7,391 nucleotides of DNA from an uncultured Collinsella sp. (lineage in GTDB: Bacteria > Actinomycetota > Coriobacteriia > Coriobacteriales > Coriobacteriaceae): the NCBI GenBank assembly GCA_900544465.1, contig UQVT01000099.1, positions 1 through 7,391 on the forward strand, given 5' to 3'. Position numbers and translations under genes: made by a program. The notes beneath the pieces are model-generated. The model had not been told where the DNA came from. It ran no database searches and worked only from the letters and a program-made list of their open reading frames with translations. This document shows positions 1 to 5,277 of this stretch, piece by piece (position 1 is the stretch's first letter; every line of letters begins with the position of its first letter).

Positions 1-532
1 GCACGCCGTGGTCATGTGCGGCCTTGGCAAAGCGCTCAATATCGAGCACGGCAAGTGCGGGATTGGCGATCGTCTCGCCAAAGACGAGCTTGGTATTGGG
101 CTCAAAGGCTGCCTCGAGCTCCTCGTCGGTGCAGTCGGGGGCAACGAACGTGCAGGTCAGACCCATGCGCTCCATAGTATGGGCGAGCAGGTTGTAGGTA
201 CCGCCATAGATGGCAGAGCTCGCAACCACGTGATCGCCGGCACCGGCCACGTTAAAGATCGCGAGGAAGTTCGCAGCCATGCCCGAGCTCGTGAGCATCG
301 CAGCGGTGCCGCCCTCCATCTCGCAGATCTTGGCGGCAACCAGATCGCACGTGGGGTTCTGCAGACGGCTGTAGAAGTAACCAGACTCCTCCAGGTCAAA
401 CAGCTTGCCCATGTGCTCCGACGTGTCGTATTTCCACGTGGTGGACTGGTAAATGGGCACCTGGCGCGGCTCGGCATCTCCCGGGTGATAGCCGCCCTGA
501 ACACATGTAGTACCGATGGTCTGCTCGCTCAT
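1..532 (-). CDS. metY: O-acetylhomoserine sulfhydrylase-type PLP enzyme, N-terminal part (cut by window edge)
   Basis: The visible 177 residues are the N-terminal part of a cytosolic Cys/Met-metabolism PLP enzyme; the family is usually about 420-430 residues. Seen in the sequence: GYFYSRLQNPT at 51-61 (Tyr and Arg that contact the PLP phosphate of the neighbouring subunit), the phosphate-binding stretch LTSSGMAANF at 80-89, SAIYGGTYNL at 106-115 with the ring-stacking Tyr109, and GETIANPALAVLDI at 152-165. ETIANP followed by a DI-E-A helix is typical of the MetY branch, which makes homocysteine or methionine from O-acetylhomoserine and sulfide or methanethiol. The catalytic Lys lies beyond the window. 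The ATG at 530-532 is chosen because AAGGGAG lies about 7 nt upstream of it and the N-terminus matches the family. The gene is divergent from the Cys-rich gene at 763. Cystathionine gamma-synthase or gamma-lyase is a less likely alternative. Confidence 0.9.
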   Translation of the reverse strand, partial: MSEQTIGTTCVQGGYHPGDAEPRQVPIYQSTTWKYDTSEHMGKLFDLEESGYFYSRLQNPTCDLVAAKICEMEGGTAAMLTSSGMAANFLAIFNVAGAGDHVVASSAIYGGTYNLLAHTMERMGLTCTFVAPDCTDEELEAAFEPNTKLVFGETIANPALAVLDIERFAKAAHDHGV

Positions 533-570
533 ATCTAGCTCCCTTGCCTGGGTTACGTTTTATCCGGTTC

Positions 571-599
571 ACGATACCGCTACCCCGCACCCCTCACAA
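571..599 (-). promoter_or_regulatory. Candidate sigma-70-type promoter for metY
   Basis: On the minus strand TTGTGA (594-599) and TATCGT (571-576) are separated by exactly 17 nt. Each matches 4 of 6 consensus positions. Transcription would start near 564, giving a leader of about 32 nt, too short for a SAM riboswitch or T-box. The call rests on pattern match only. Confidence 0.4.
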
Positions 600-718
600 C
601 CCATCCCCAAGGTAGGTTAAGGGACAAATTGATCAGGGGTATTTATCTCAAGCCTTGGGCATTTGCTCGACAGAGAAAAATGAGGCATCCATGAAGCTCT
701 CGATGATTACATGCCCCG

Positions 719-748
719 TCACGGGTACCATAGGCGGGTACACCGTGA
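719..748 (+). promoter_or_regulatory. Stem-loop just before the ribosome binding site of the Cys-rich gene
   Basis: TCACGG-GTACC (719-729) pairs with GGTAC-A-CCGTGA (737-748), giving an 11-bp stem with a single bulged A at 742 and a 7-nt loop. The hairpin ends 2 nt before the AAGGAGA ribosome binding site (751-757). It could tune translation or mark a processed leader. It resembles no riboswitch I know. If translation instead began at the in-frame ATG at 691, this sequence would be coding. Confidence 0.45.
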
Positions 749-762
749 ACAAGGAGACAACG

Positions 763-1209
763 ATGAAGCAAATCGATACGGCCCAGCTCGACATCAACGC
801 CTGTCAGGCTCAGGCTGCCGAATACCACGCCCGTGGCTTTAACTGCGCCCAGGCCGTCGCCTGCACGCTCGCACCTGCCGTCGGGCTCGACCCCCAGACC
901 GCCTTTACCCTCACCGAGGGATTTGGCGCCGGCATGGGCGGCATGACCGAAACCTGCGGCGCCATCTCGGGCGCCGTGGCCATCATGGGCTTTGTGATGA
1001 GCGACGGCATGGAAAACCCCAAGACCAAGGGCCAGACCTACAAGCTGTCGCGCGAAATCGCCAAGCGTTTTGGCGAGAAGAACACGACGACCGTCTGCGG
1101 CACGCTCAAGGGCATCGGATCGGACAAGGGTCCTCTCCGCAGCTGCCCCGGCTGCATCGACGATGCCGTCGAGATCGCCTGCGATGTGCTAAAGCAGCTC
1201 GCCGAGTAA
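763..1209 (+). CDS. C_GCAxxG_C_C family cysteine-rich putative redox protein
   Basis: This 148-residue protein belongs to the family named for its spaced cysteines. Its molecular function is not established, but it is usually viewed as redox-active or metal-binding and is common in anaerobes. Seen in the sequence: GFNCAQAV at 25-32, the glycine-rich GFGAGMGGMTETCGAISGAV at 53-72, VCGTL at 111-115, and CPGC at 128-131 with a further Cys140. There is no signal peptide or membrane segment. The ATG at 763 is preferred because AAGGAGA lies at 751-757 with good spacing and because the family homology begins just after it. In-frame starts at 691 (ATG) and 655 (TTG) would add 24 or 36 residues with no family resemblance. 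The gene stands alone and converges on yigZ. Family assignment is firm; function is open. Confidence 0.87.
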   Translation: MKQIDTAQLDINACQAQAAEYHARGFNCAQAVACTLAPAVGLDPQTAFTLTEGFGAGMGGMTETCGAISGAVAIMGFVMSDGMENPKTKGQTYKLSREIAKRFGEKNTTTVCGTLKGIGSDKGPLRSCPGCIDDAVEIACDVLKQLAE

Positions 1210-1278
1210 ACGGCAGCAACATAAATCGACGGCCGGCGCGCTTGGAATCAATCCAAAAGCACGCCGACCGTCGCCGTT
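1210..1278. terminator. Bidirectional terminator hairpin between convergent genes
   Basis: CGACGG (1227-1232) pairs with CCGTCG (1268-1273). Inside that, CGGCG (1234-1238) pairs with CGCCG (1262-1266), and TTGGA/TCCAA closes a 5-nt loop. The outer arms ACGGC and GCCGT (1211-1215 and 1273-1277 region) reach the stop codons of both flanking genes. There is no long T-run, so it is a strong stem rather than a textbook intrinsic terminator, but its position between two gene ends supports the call. Confidence 0.65.
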
Positions 1279-1915
1279 AGAACTCGGCAAATTCGGGAGC
1301 GCCGACCTCGATCTCCTCGCGCCCCGCCATAAGCTCACGCATCTTAGCGCAAAACGCCTCCTGCTCCCCCGCCTTAAACACCAAGTGAAGTGTCACGGCA
1401 TCCGCGTAATCGGTATCCGAAACCTTGGCACCCGAATTCTGCGCCAAACGAAGCACCTGCTCATACTGCGGATAGGCCACATGCACGTCAACCGGCACGA
1501 CACTCGTCATCTCGACGATCTGCCCGGCCTCCTGAGCCGCGGCCACCGCCGCCTGCGTCGCCGCGGTATAGGCGCGTACCAAGCCACCAGGCCCCAACAG
1601 CGTGCCGCCAAAATAGCGCGTCACCACGCAGCAAACATTTTTGAGCTCAGCGCCGCGCAACACCTCGAGCGTCGGCATACCACTCGTGCGGCTCGGCTCA
1701 CCGTCATCGCTCTGGCGCTCGCGTCCATCGACCAAAATCCACGCGGGAACATTGTGTCGAGCGTCGTAATGACGCTTGCGAACCATCTCGATAAAGGCAT
1801 TCGCCTCATCCTCGGACTCAATATGGACCAGCTGGGCAATAAACCGGCTCTTGCGGTCCACAAATTCGCCCGAAACCTCAATATTCGATTGCAGAGTAAA
1901 ATAGCTGTCCAACAA
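1277..1915 (-). CDS. yigZ: YigZ / IMPACT family protein (UPF0029)
   Basis: This 212-residue cytosolic protein of the YigZ/IMPACT family has the usual family length. An IMPACT N-terminal domain spans about 18-124, with DRKSRFIAQL (20-29), HYDARHNVPAWI (49-60), RQSDDGEPSRTSGMPTLEVL (67-86) and TRYFGGTLLGPGGLVRAYT (99-117). A ferredoxin-like DUF1949 domain follows at about 138-195. Eukaryotic IMPACT regulates GCN2; the bacterial role is not settled, with links to ribosomes or nucleic acids suggested. The start is a TTG, at 1915 or the adjacent one at 1912. An in-frame TGA lies at 1922-1924, no ATG precedes the homology, and GAGGGG lies just upstream, with better spacing to the second TTG. The gene converges with the Cys-rich gene, with only the hairpin between them. 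Confidence 0.92.
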   Translation of the reverse strand: MLDSYFTLQSNIEVSGEFVDRKSRFIAQLVHIESEDEANAFIEMVRKRHYDARHNVPAWILVDGRERQSDDGEPSRTSGMPTLEVLRGAELKNVCCVVTRYFGGTLLGPGGLVRAYTAATQAAVAAAQEAGQIVEMTSVVPVDVHVAYPQYEQVLRLAQNSGAKVSDTDYADAVTLHLVFKAGEQEAFCAKMRELMAGREEIEVGAPEFAEF

Positions 1916-1956
1916 AGCCCCTCAACAACAAGCAAAGCAACAAACAGCCTCAATAA

Positions 1957-1972
1957 TACGGCAAAGGCCGTA
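1957..1972. other. Small hairpin upstream of yigZ
   Basis: TACGGC (1957-1962) and GCCGTA (1967-1972) form a perfect 6-bp stem around an AAAG loop, about 40 nt upstream of the yigZ start. No clear promoter is visible around it. It may be a small operator or leader hairpin, or chance. Confidence 0.25.
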
Positions 1973-2022
1973 CCGATAACCTCAGTAAAAAGAACGGCAA
2001 CGCCGATGATTCCGTAAACGAA

Positions 2023-2137
2023 AGCGAGAACCCGTCAGCGCGAGCAAGGTGCCTTGAAAGACGAGGGCATTGACCTTATGGTCATGCCCGAAGGCTTGAA
2101 AGGCAGATTGCCGCGCTGACGGGTTCGCAGCGTCAAC
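2023..2137. repeat. Structured repeat element A (same family as element B at 5134)
   Basis: A 115-nt element with a long cruciform-like fold. The outer stem is a perfect 15 bp (2028-2042 with 2112-2126). The middle stem pairs GCAA with TTGC and TGCCTT (2050-2055) with AAGGCA (2100-2105) across two mismatched positions. An internal loop carries TTGAAAG on both sides. The apical stem pairs GGGCAT (2065-2070) with ATGCCC (2084-2089), then GACC with GGTC around a TTAT loop. Element B has the same architecture with 60 of 69 core columns identical, and its outer-stem changes are all compensated. It lies a few nt past the 3' end of rnpB and ends on the yigZ side at GTTCTCGCT (minus strand). Orientation is not fixed by wobble pairs. 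It encodes no protein; it may be an RNA or terminator-like element, or a non-autonomous palindromic repeat. Confidence 0.85.
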
Positions 2138-2141
2138 AAAG

Positions 2142-2505
2142 TGCTGAGTGGACCGATAAGCCGGGTTCTGTCGTGAACGGTCATTTATCTTGTCTGCACG
2201 TTACCATGCAGCTCCACGCACGCTACCCGAACGCGGACCGGGCCGGCCCATAGCGTTCCTATTCGCGCTTGCTCCGGATGGGGCTTGCCAAGCCGCCGTG
2301 TTGCCACGACGCTGGTGGTCTCTTACACCACCGTTTCAGCTTTTCCCTTTACGCCTTGCGGCGCAGGTGGGAGTCTTCTTTTCTGCGGCGCTTTCCGTCG
2401 GATCACTCCGCCCGGCCGTTAGCCGGCATCCCGCCCTCTGGAGCCCGGACTTTCCTCACGCGTACTGCAAGCAGCACATCGCGCGACCGTCTGGCCCACT
2501 CAGCA
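2142..2505 (-). ncRNA. rnpB: RNase P RNA, bacterial class A
   Basis: This is the catalytic RNA that matures tRNA 5' ends together with the RnpA protein. On the minus strand the universal 5' motif GAGGAAAGTCCGGGCTCC is at 2440-2457 and the P4 partner AGAACCCGGCTTAT at 2156-2169. The CR-II/III type stretch GTAAGAGACCACC, the GGCAAC and GGCTTGGCAAGCCCC segments, and GGAGCAAG all follow in the expected order. The L15 loop GGTAA, which binds the tRNA CCA end, is at 2201-2205. Helix P1 pairs 2493-2505 with 2142-2154 over 13 bp with one G-U wobble, which fixes both ends to within a few nt. The length of about 364 nt is normal for class A. Confidence 0.97.
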
Positions 2506-2512
2506 GTGCAAG

Positions 2513-2539
2513 AGTGTAACACACCGTTGCCGCAGGCAA
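2513..2539 (-). promoter_or_regulatory. Candidate extended -10 promoter for rnpB
   Basis: On the minus strand TACACT (2513-2518) is preceded by TGT, an extended -10 arrangement, with TTGCCT at 2534-2539 as a weak -35 at a short 15-nt spacing. A start about 7 nt downstream falls at 2505-2506, exactly the 5' end predicted by helix P1. That agreement is the main support. Confidence 0.5.
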
Positions 2540-2787
2540 TGGCACAACGCAAACGCTCGACACGATAAACCAAGAACCGCCATGCGTTACAATGGTCCTG
2601 TCGATGGGCAACGTCGTCAGTCGAGACGCGACCGCGCTCCGCACCCCTCCGTCTACTCGGTGTGTTCCCGCCTCCTCCCCGAGGCGGGATGTCGGCATTT
2701 TTCACGCACCGACAACCCAATAGCCTATGGACAGCCCGGGCAGCATTACGCACGGGCAGCATCGCACATCTCGGCAGCAAAAGCAAA
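2540..2787. other. Gene-free stretch between rnpB and rpsA
   Basis: I see no convincing protein gene here; the reading frames are arginine- and serine-rich shadows without a family signature or ribosome binding site. It holds a strong hairpin, CCCGCCTC (2667-2674) with GAGGCGGG (2681-2688). A second stem follows, TGTCGG (2690-2695) with CCGACA (2709-2714), whose loop includes a run of five T. A direct repeat CGGGCAGCAT occurs at 2737-2746 and 2753-2762, with a looser CGGCAGCA at 2772-2779. It does not match SRP RNA, tmRNA or a tRNA as far as I can tell. A small RNA remains possible. Confidence 0.4.
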
Positions 2788-2820
2788 AAGGGACCCGTCC
2801 ATTACGGACGGATCCCTTAA
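2781..2820 (-). terminator. Intrinsic terminator of rpsA
   Basis: On the minus strand AAGGGATCCGTCC and GGACGGGTCCCTT form a 13-bp stem (2806-2818 with 2788-2800) around a 5-nt loop, followed by TTTGCTTTT. One position is a G-U wobble in the minus-strand RNA but a C-A mismatch in plus-strand RNA, which fixes the orientation. It begins about 25 nt after the rpsA stop codon. Confidence 0.92.
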
Positions 2821-2842
2821 AACAAGTGATCGTCAAACCGAT

Positions 2843-4009
2843 TTACTCGGCGTCGGTCTCCTCGTCCTTCTTCTCGGAAGGCAGCGGGGTAACCTCGATC
2901 TCGACGCCCAGAGTCTCAGCAGCGGACTTCATGGACAGGGAGATACGACGACGGTCGAGGTCGATCTCCATGACCTTGACCTGAACCTTGTCGCCCACGT
3001 GGGTGACCTGAGAAGGCTGATCGACGTGCTTGTTGGCCATCTCGGAGATGTGCACCAGGCCCTCGATGCCCTCGCCCAGATCGACGAAAGCGCCGAACGG
3101 GACAAGCTTGGTCACAGTGCCCTCGACGATAGCGCCGACGGGGTACTTCTTGACCAGTGCGCGCCACGGATCCTCGGTGGTCTGCTTGAGACCCAGGGAG
3201 ATGCGCTCGCGGTTGAGATCGACGTCGAGAACCTCGACCTCGACCTCCTGGCCGACCTTGACAACCTCGGAAGGATGGTTGACGTGGTTCCAGGAGAGCT
3301 CGGAAATGTGGATGAGGCCGTCGATACCACCGAGGTCGACGAAGGCGCCGAAGTCGACGATGGAGGAAACGGTGCCCTGGAGACGCATGCCAGACTTGAG
3401 CTTGGACAGGATCTCGGAGCGCTCGGCCTTACGGGACTCCTCGAGCACGACGCGACGGGAGAGGACGACGTTGTTGCGGTTGCGGTCCATCTCGATGACG
3501 CGGGCCTCGATGCGGGTGCCCATGTAGGAGGTGAGGTCCTTGACGCGACGGAGGTCGACGAGGGAAGCGGGCAGGAAGCCACGCAGGCCGATGTCGAGGA
3601 TCAGGCCGCCCTTGACAACCTCGATAACCTCGCCCTCGACGTTCTCGCCGGAGTTGAACTTCTCCTCGATGCGGTTCCAAGCACGCTCGTACTCGGCACG
3701 CTTCTTGGACAGGACCAGACGACCGTCCTTGTCCTCCTTCTGGAGTACCAGAGCCTCGATGGGATCACCGAGTGCAACGATGTCTGCAGGGTTAGCGTCC
3801 TTGCGGATGGACAGCTCGCGGACCGGGATAACGCCCTCGGACTTGAATCCGATGTCAACGAGCACCTCGTCATGCTCGATCTTAACGACAGTGCCGTTAA
3901 CGAGATCGCCCTCATCAAAGTCGGTAATCGTACCGTCGATGAGGTTGTTCATCTCCTCCTCATTGACATCGTCAAGAGAGAAAATGGACGAGTTCTGAAT
4001 CTCACTCAA
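2843..4009 (-). CDS. rpsA: 30S ribosomal protein S1, four-domain form
   Basis: This 388-residue ribosomal protein binds mRNA on the small subunit during initiation. Four S1/OB-fold repeats lie at about 33-104, 121-187, 207-276 and 292-362. Repeats 3 and 4 carry the canonical DFGAFVDLGGIDGLIHISEL and PFGAFVDLGEGIEGLVHISE patterns. An acidic tail follows (363-388, ending DEETDAE). E. coli S1 has six repeats; four is normal in Actinobacteria. The start is a TTG at 4007-4009, supported by AAGGGG (4017-4022) 7 nt upstream and by a typical acidic lead-in MSEIQNSS. The ATG at residue 20 also has a GGAGG, but only 2-3 nt upstream, too close. The gene is monocistronic, with its own terminator. The ribosome binding site lies in a possible hairpin (4014-4038). 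Confidence 0.96.
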   Translation of the reverse strand: MSEIQNSSIFSLDDVNEEEMNNLIDGTITDFDEGDLVNGTVVKIEHDEVLVDIGFKSEGVIPVRELSIRKDANPADIVALGDPIEALVLQKEDKDGRLVLSKKRAEYERAWNRIEEKFNSGENVEGEVIEVVKGGLILDIGLRGFLPASLVDLRRVKDLTSYMGTRIEARVIEMDRNRNNVVLSRRVVLEESRKAERSEILSKLKSGMRLQGTVSSIVDFGAFVDLGGIDGLIHISELSWNHVNHPSEVVKVGQEVEVEVLDVDLNRERISLGLKQTTEDPWRALVKKYPVGAIVEGTVTKLVPFGAFVDLGEGIEGLVHISEMANKHVDQPSQVTHVGDKVQVKVMEIDLDRRRISLSMKSAAETLGVEIEVTPLPSEKKDEETDAE

Positions 4010-4013
4010 AGGT

Positions 4014-4038
4014 GGACCCCTTTCGAACTACGGGGCCC
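4014..4038 (-). promoter_or_regulatory. Possible hairpin sequestering the rpsA ribosome binding site
   Basis: In minus-strand RNA, GGGCCCC (4032-4038) can pair with GGGGUCC (4014-4020), with one G-U wobble and an 11-nt loop. This buries the AAGGGG ribosome binding site. The same segment contains the 10-bp palindrome CGGGGCCCCG (4031-4040). S1 represses its own translation in E. coli, so a leader control is plausible, but nothing here proves it. Confidence 0.4.
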
Positions 4039-4113
4039 CGATTGCTAGGACCTACAGAAGGGTGCGACAAGCACACAACGTTTAGGAACACTCGGGAGCC
4101 GACAGATACTAAT

Positions 4114-4143
4114 GTGACGCTTATGCAATCACGTTCGTATAGG
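4114..4143 (+). promoter_or_regulatory. Weak candidate promoter for the HAD gene
   Basis: GTGACG (4114-4119) and TATAGG (4138-4143) each match 4 of 6 consensus positions at 18-nt spacing. It would overlap the candidate rpsA promoter on the other strand and give a long leader of about 175 nt. Pattern only. Confidence 0.2.
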
Positions 4144-4169
4144 TTACGGGGAAATGAGTTCGATTTCAA
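4141..4169 (-). promoter_or_regulatory. Candidate rpsA promoter
   Basis: On the minus strand TTGAAA (4164-4169, 5 of 6 consensus) and TAACCT (4141-4146, 3 of 6) are 17 nt apart, giving a leader of about 125 nt. The -10 is weak, so this is tentative. Confidence 0.3.
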
Positions 4170-4193
4170 GCGTGAACTGCGTTTTTTTACTCG

Positions 4194-4235
4194 TGTGGAG
4201 ACTTTTTCGTAATCTTATGAACACACGTCTCCACA
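4194..4235. repeat. Inverted repeat upstream of the HAD gene
   Basis: TGTGGAGAC (4194-4202) and GTCTCCACA (4227-4235) are perfect 9-bp inverted copies separated by 24 nt, so the arms are 33 bp centre to centre, about three helical turns. This suits either a dimer- or tetramer-binding operator or an RNA stem in the leader. It lies about 90 nt before the GTG start at 4325. Confidence 0.5.
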
Positions 4236-4324
4236 ACTTGACGATAACCAGCCAGGCATTTGGCTTTGGGGTAAAGTATCCGGAGCCAACGACTCTAGAT
4301 CAAATTTACGAGAAAGGTGCCCGC

Positions 4325-5083
4325 GTGCTCAAAGCAGTCGTTTTCGATATGGACGAGACGCTTCTTAGCATCAACCTCAACGCGTTCATCCTTCGCTATT
4401 TTAAGGATGTCTCATCGATGCTCGCGGATATCGGGCGCCGCAGCCGCGGTGGCACGATGGCACGTCTCGGCACCATCTTGGTCGACCTCAACGCCAATCG
4501 CCGCAGCGGCACGGACAATCGCACCAATCTTGAGTTTTACCGCACCGAGGTCGAGCGCAGGTGCGGTATCTGCCTCTCCGATCCCATCATCCACGAGGCG
4601 TTTACCTACTACGACCGCGAAGTTCTTCCGTACAAGAACGACGATGTCATTAACGCCCACGCCATGCCGGGCGCACACGCCGCGCTCCAGGCCGTACAGG
4701 ACGCAGGGCTGCGTTGCGCGCTCTTTACCAACCCCAGCTTTCCCCAGGGGGCCATCGAGTGCCGCATGGGTTGGGGCGACCTGGCCGACGCCCCCTTTGA
4801 GCTCGTCACGCACATGGGAAACACCACCCGCTGCAAGCCCGATGCCACCTACTATCTAGAGCAGCTTCAGGTGATGGGGCTCGAGCCACACGAGGTCCTT
4901 ATGGTGGGCAACGATCCCAAGCGCGACTTCCCCAGCCCCGCCTGCGGCATTCAAACTGCCTATGTTGGCCAGGGAAAACCCGGCCGAGCCACCTGGAGCG
5001 GAACCATGGAAGACTTCGCCCGCGACTTCAACGCCGTAGTAGAAGCCTTCTACGAACACCAAATAGCCGACGAACTGTCGTAG
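4325..5083 (+). CDS. HAD-superfamily hydrolase
   Basis: This 252-residue cytosolic haloacid dehalogenase-fold phosphatase has all four motifs. Motif I is VVFDMDET (5-12, nucleophile Asp8 and acid/base Asp10). Motif II is LFTNPS with Thr135. Motif III is the Lys171 in CKPD. Motif IV is VGNDPKRDF (194-202, Asp197 and Asp201 for magnesium). The long helical insert between motifs I and II (about 16-110) is a C1-type cap, as in phosphoglycolate phosphatase or nucleotidase-like members. The substrate cannot be read from sequence. The GTG at 4325 is chosen because AGAAAGGTG ends about 6-7 nt upstream and motif I begins where HAD proteins normally start. In-frame ATGs at 4217 and 4154 would add non-homologous residues. 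The gene ends 50 nt before element B. Confidence 0.9.
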   Translation: MLKAVVFDMDETLLSINLNAFILRYFKDVSSMLADIGRRSRGGTMARLGTILVDLNANRRSGTDNRTNLEFYRTEVERRCGICLSDPIIHEAFTYYDREVLPYKNDDVINAHAMPGAHAALQAVQDAGLRCALFTNPSFPQGAIECRMGWGDLADAPFELVTHMGNTTRCKPDATYYLEQLQVMGLEPHEVLMVGNDPKRDFPSPACGIQTAYVGQGKPGRATWSGTMEDFARDFNAVVEAFYEHQIADELS

Positions 5084-5133
5084 AACCCCTCGCTCGCTCC
5101 AAATTAAACAACGCCGCAGGTTGAGCATAAGTC

Positions 5134-5247
5134 AGCGAAAACGCCCCCAAGCGAGCAATGTGCCTTGAAAGAGGAGGGCATAGGCCTTCTGGCCATGCCC
5201 GACGATTGAAAGGCAGATTGCCGCTTGGGGGCGTTTGCAGCGTCGAC
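5134..5247. repeat. Structured repeat element B (same family as element A at 2023)
   Basis: A 114-nt second copy of the element at 2023. The outer stem is a perfect 15 bp (5139-5153 with 5222-5236) but differs from element A at 7 of 15 pairs, each change compensated. The middle stem GCAAT-g-TGCCTT (5155-5166) pairs with AAGGCA-g-ATTGC (5210-5221), with a conserved G-G mismatch. The apical stem pairs GGGCAT (5176-5181) with ATGCCC (5195-5200), then GGCC with GGCC around TTCT; the A-T pair of element A is G-C here. Outside the stem, AGCGA on the left and GCAGCGTC-AC on the right are also shared. It lies between the convergent HAD and cyuA genes. Seen on the minus strand, the stem is followed by TTTTCGCTGACTT. 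Confidence 0.85.
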
Positions 5248-5249
5248 TT

Positions 5250-5277
5250 GTTACGCGGTTTGGTAAAACCGCGTAAC
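5250..5277. terminator. Perfect hairpin at the end of cyuA
   Basis: GTTACGCGGTTT (5250-5261) and AAACCGCGTAAC (5266-5277) form a perfect 12-bp stem with a 4-nt GGTA loop. The stem includes the last base of the cyuA stop codon. There is no T-run on either side, so this may be a 3'-end protective or rho-assisted structure rather than a classical terminator. It stands only 2 nt from element B. Confidence 0.6.

Noticed and set aside
8..538. A 176-codon plus-strand frame
   Set aside because: It is antisense to the clearly recognisable MetY-type enzyme.
626..650. FNR-like site TTGAT near 629-633
   Set aside because: There is no properly spaced ATCAA partner; only one half matches.
606..659. CCCAAGG (606-612) and CCTTGGG (653-659), a 7-bp inverted repeat with a 40-nt gap in the metY spacer
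   Set aside because: Short arms with a long gap are expected by chance, and no terminator or operator geometry supports it.
533..660. Possible SAM riboswitch or T-box ahead of metY
   Set aside because: The predicted leader is only about 32 nt and shows none of the conserved riboswitch or T-box sequences.
1385..2017. A 210-codon plus-strand frame
   Set aside because: It is antisense to yigZ; the Arg/His-rich translation has no family signature.
2582..4048. A 488-codon open frame on the plus strand
   Set aside because: It is antisense to rpsA, whose four S1 domains are unmistakable. Its Leu/Asp/Val-rich repeated pattern mirrors the S1 repeats and codon bias of the real gene.
4154..4324. A 57-residue N-terminal extension of the HAD protein
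   Set aside because: The extension has no HAD homology and contains the inverted repeat, and its ATGs lack well-spaced ribosome binding sites. The GTG at 4325 has one and begins at the family's normal N-terminus.
2023..5247. Elements A and B as insertion sequences or a CRISPR
   Set aside because: Each is about 115 nt with no coding capacity, no target-site duplication that I can see, and no spacer-repeat array. A non-autonomous mobile repeat is not excluded, but nothing shows movement directly.
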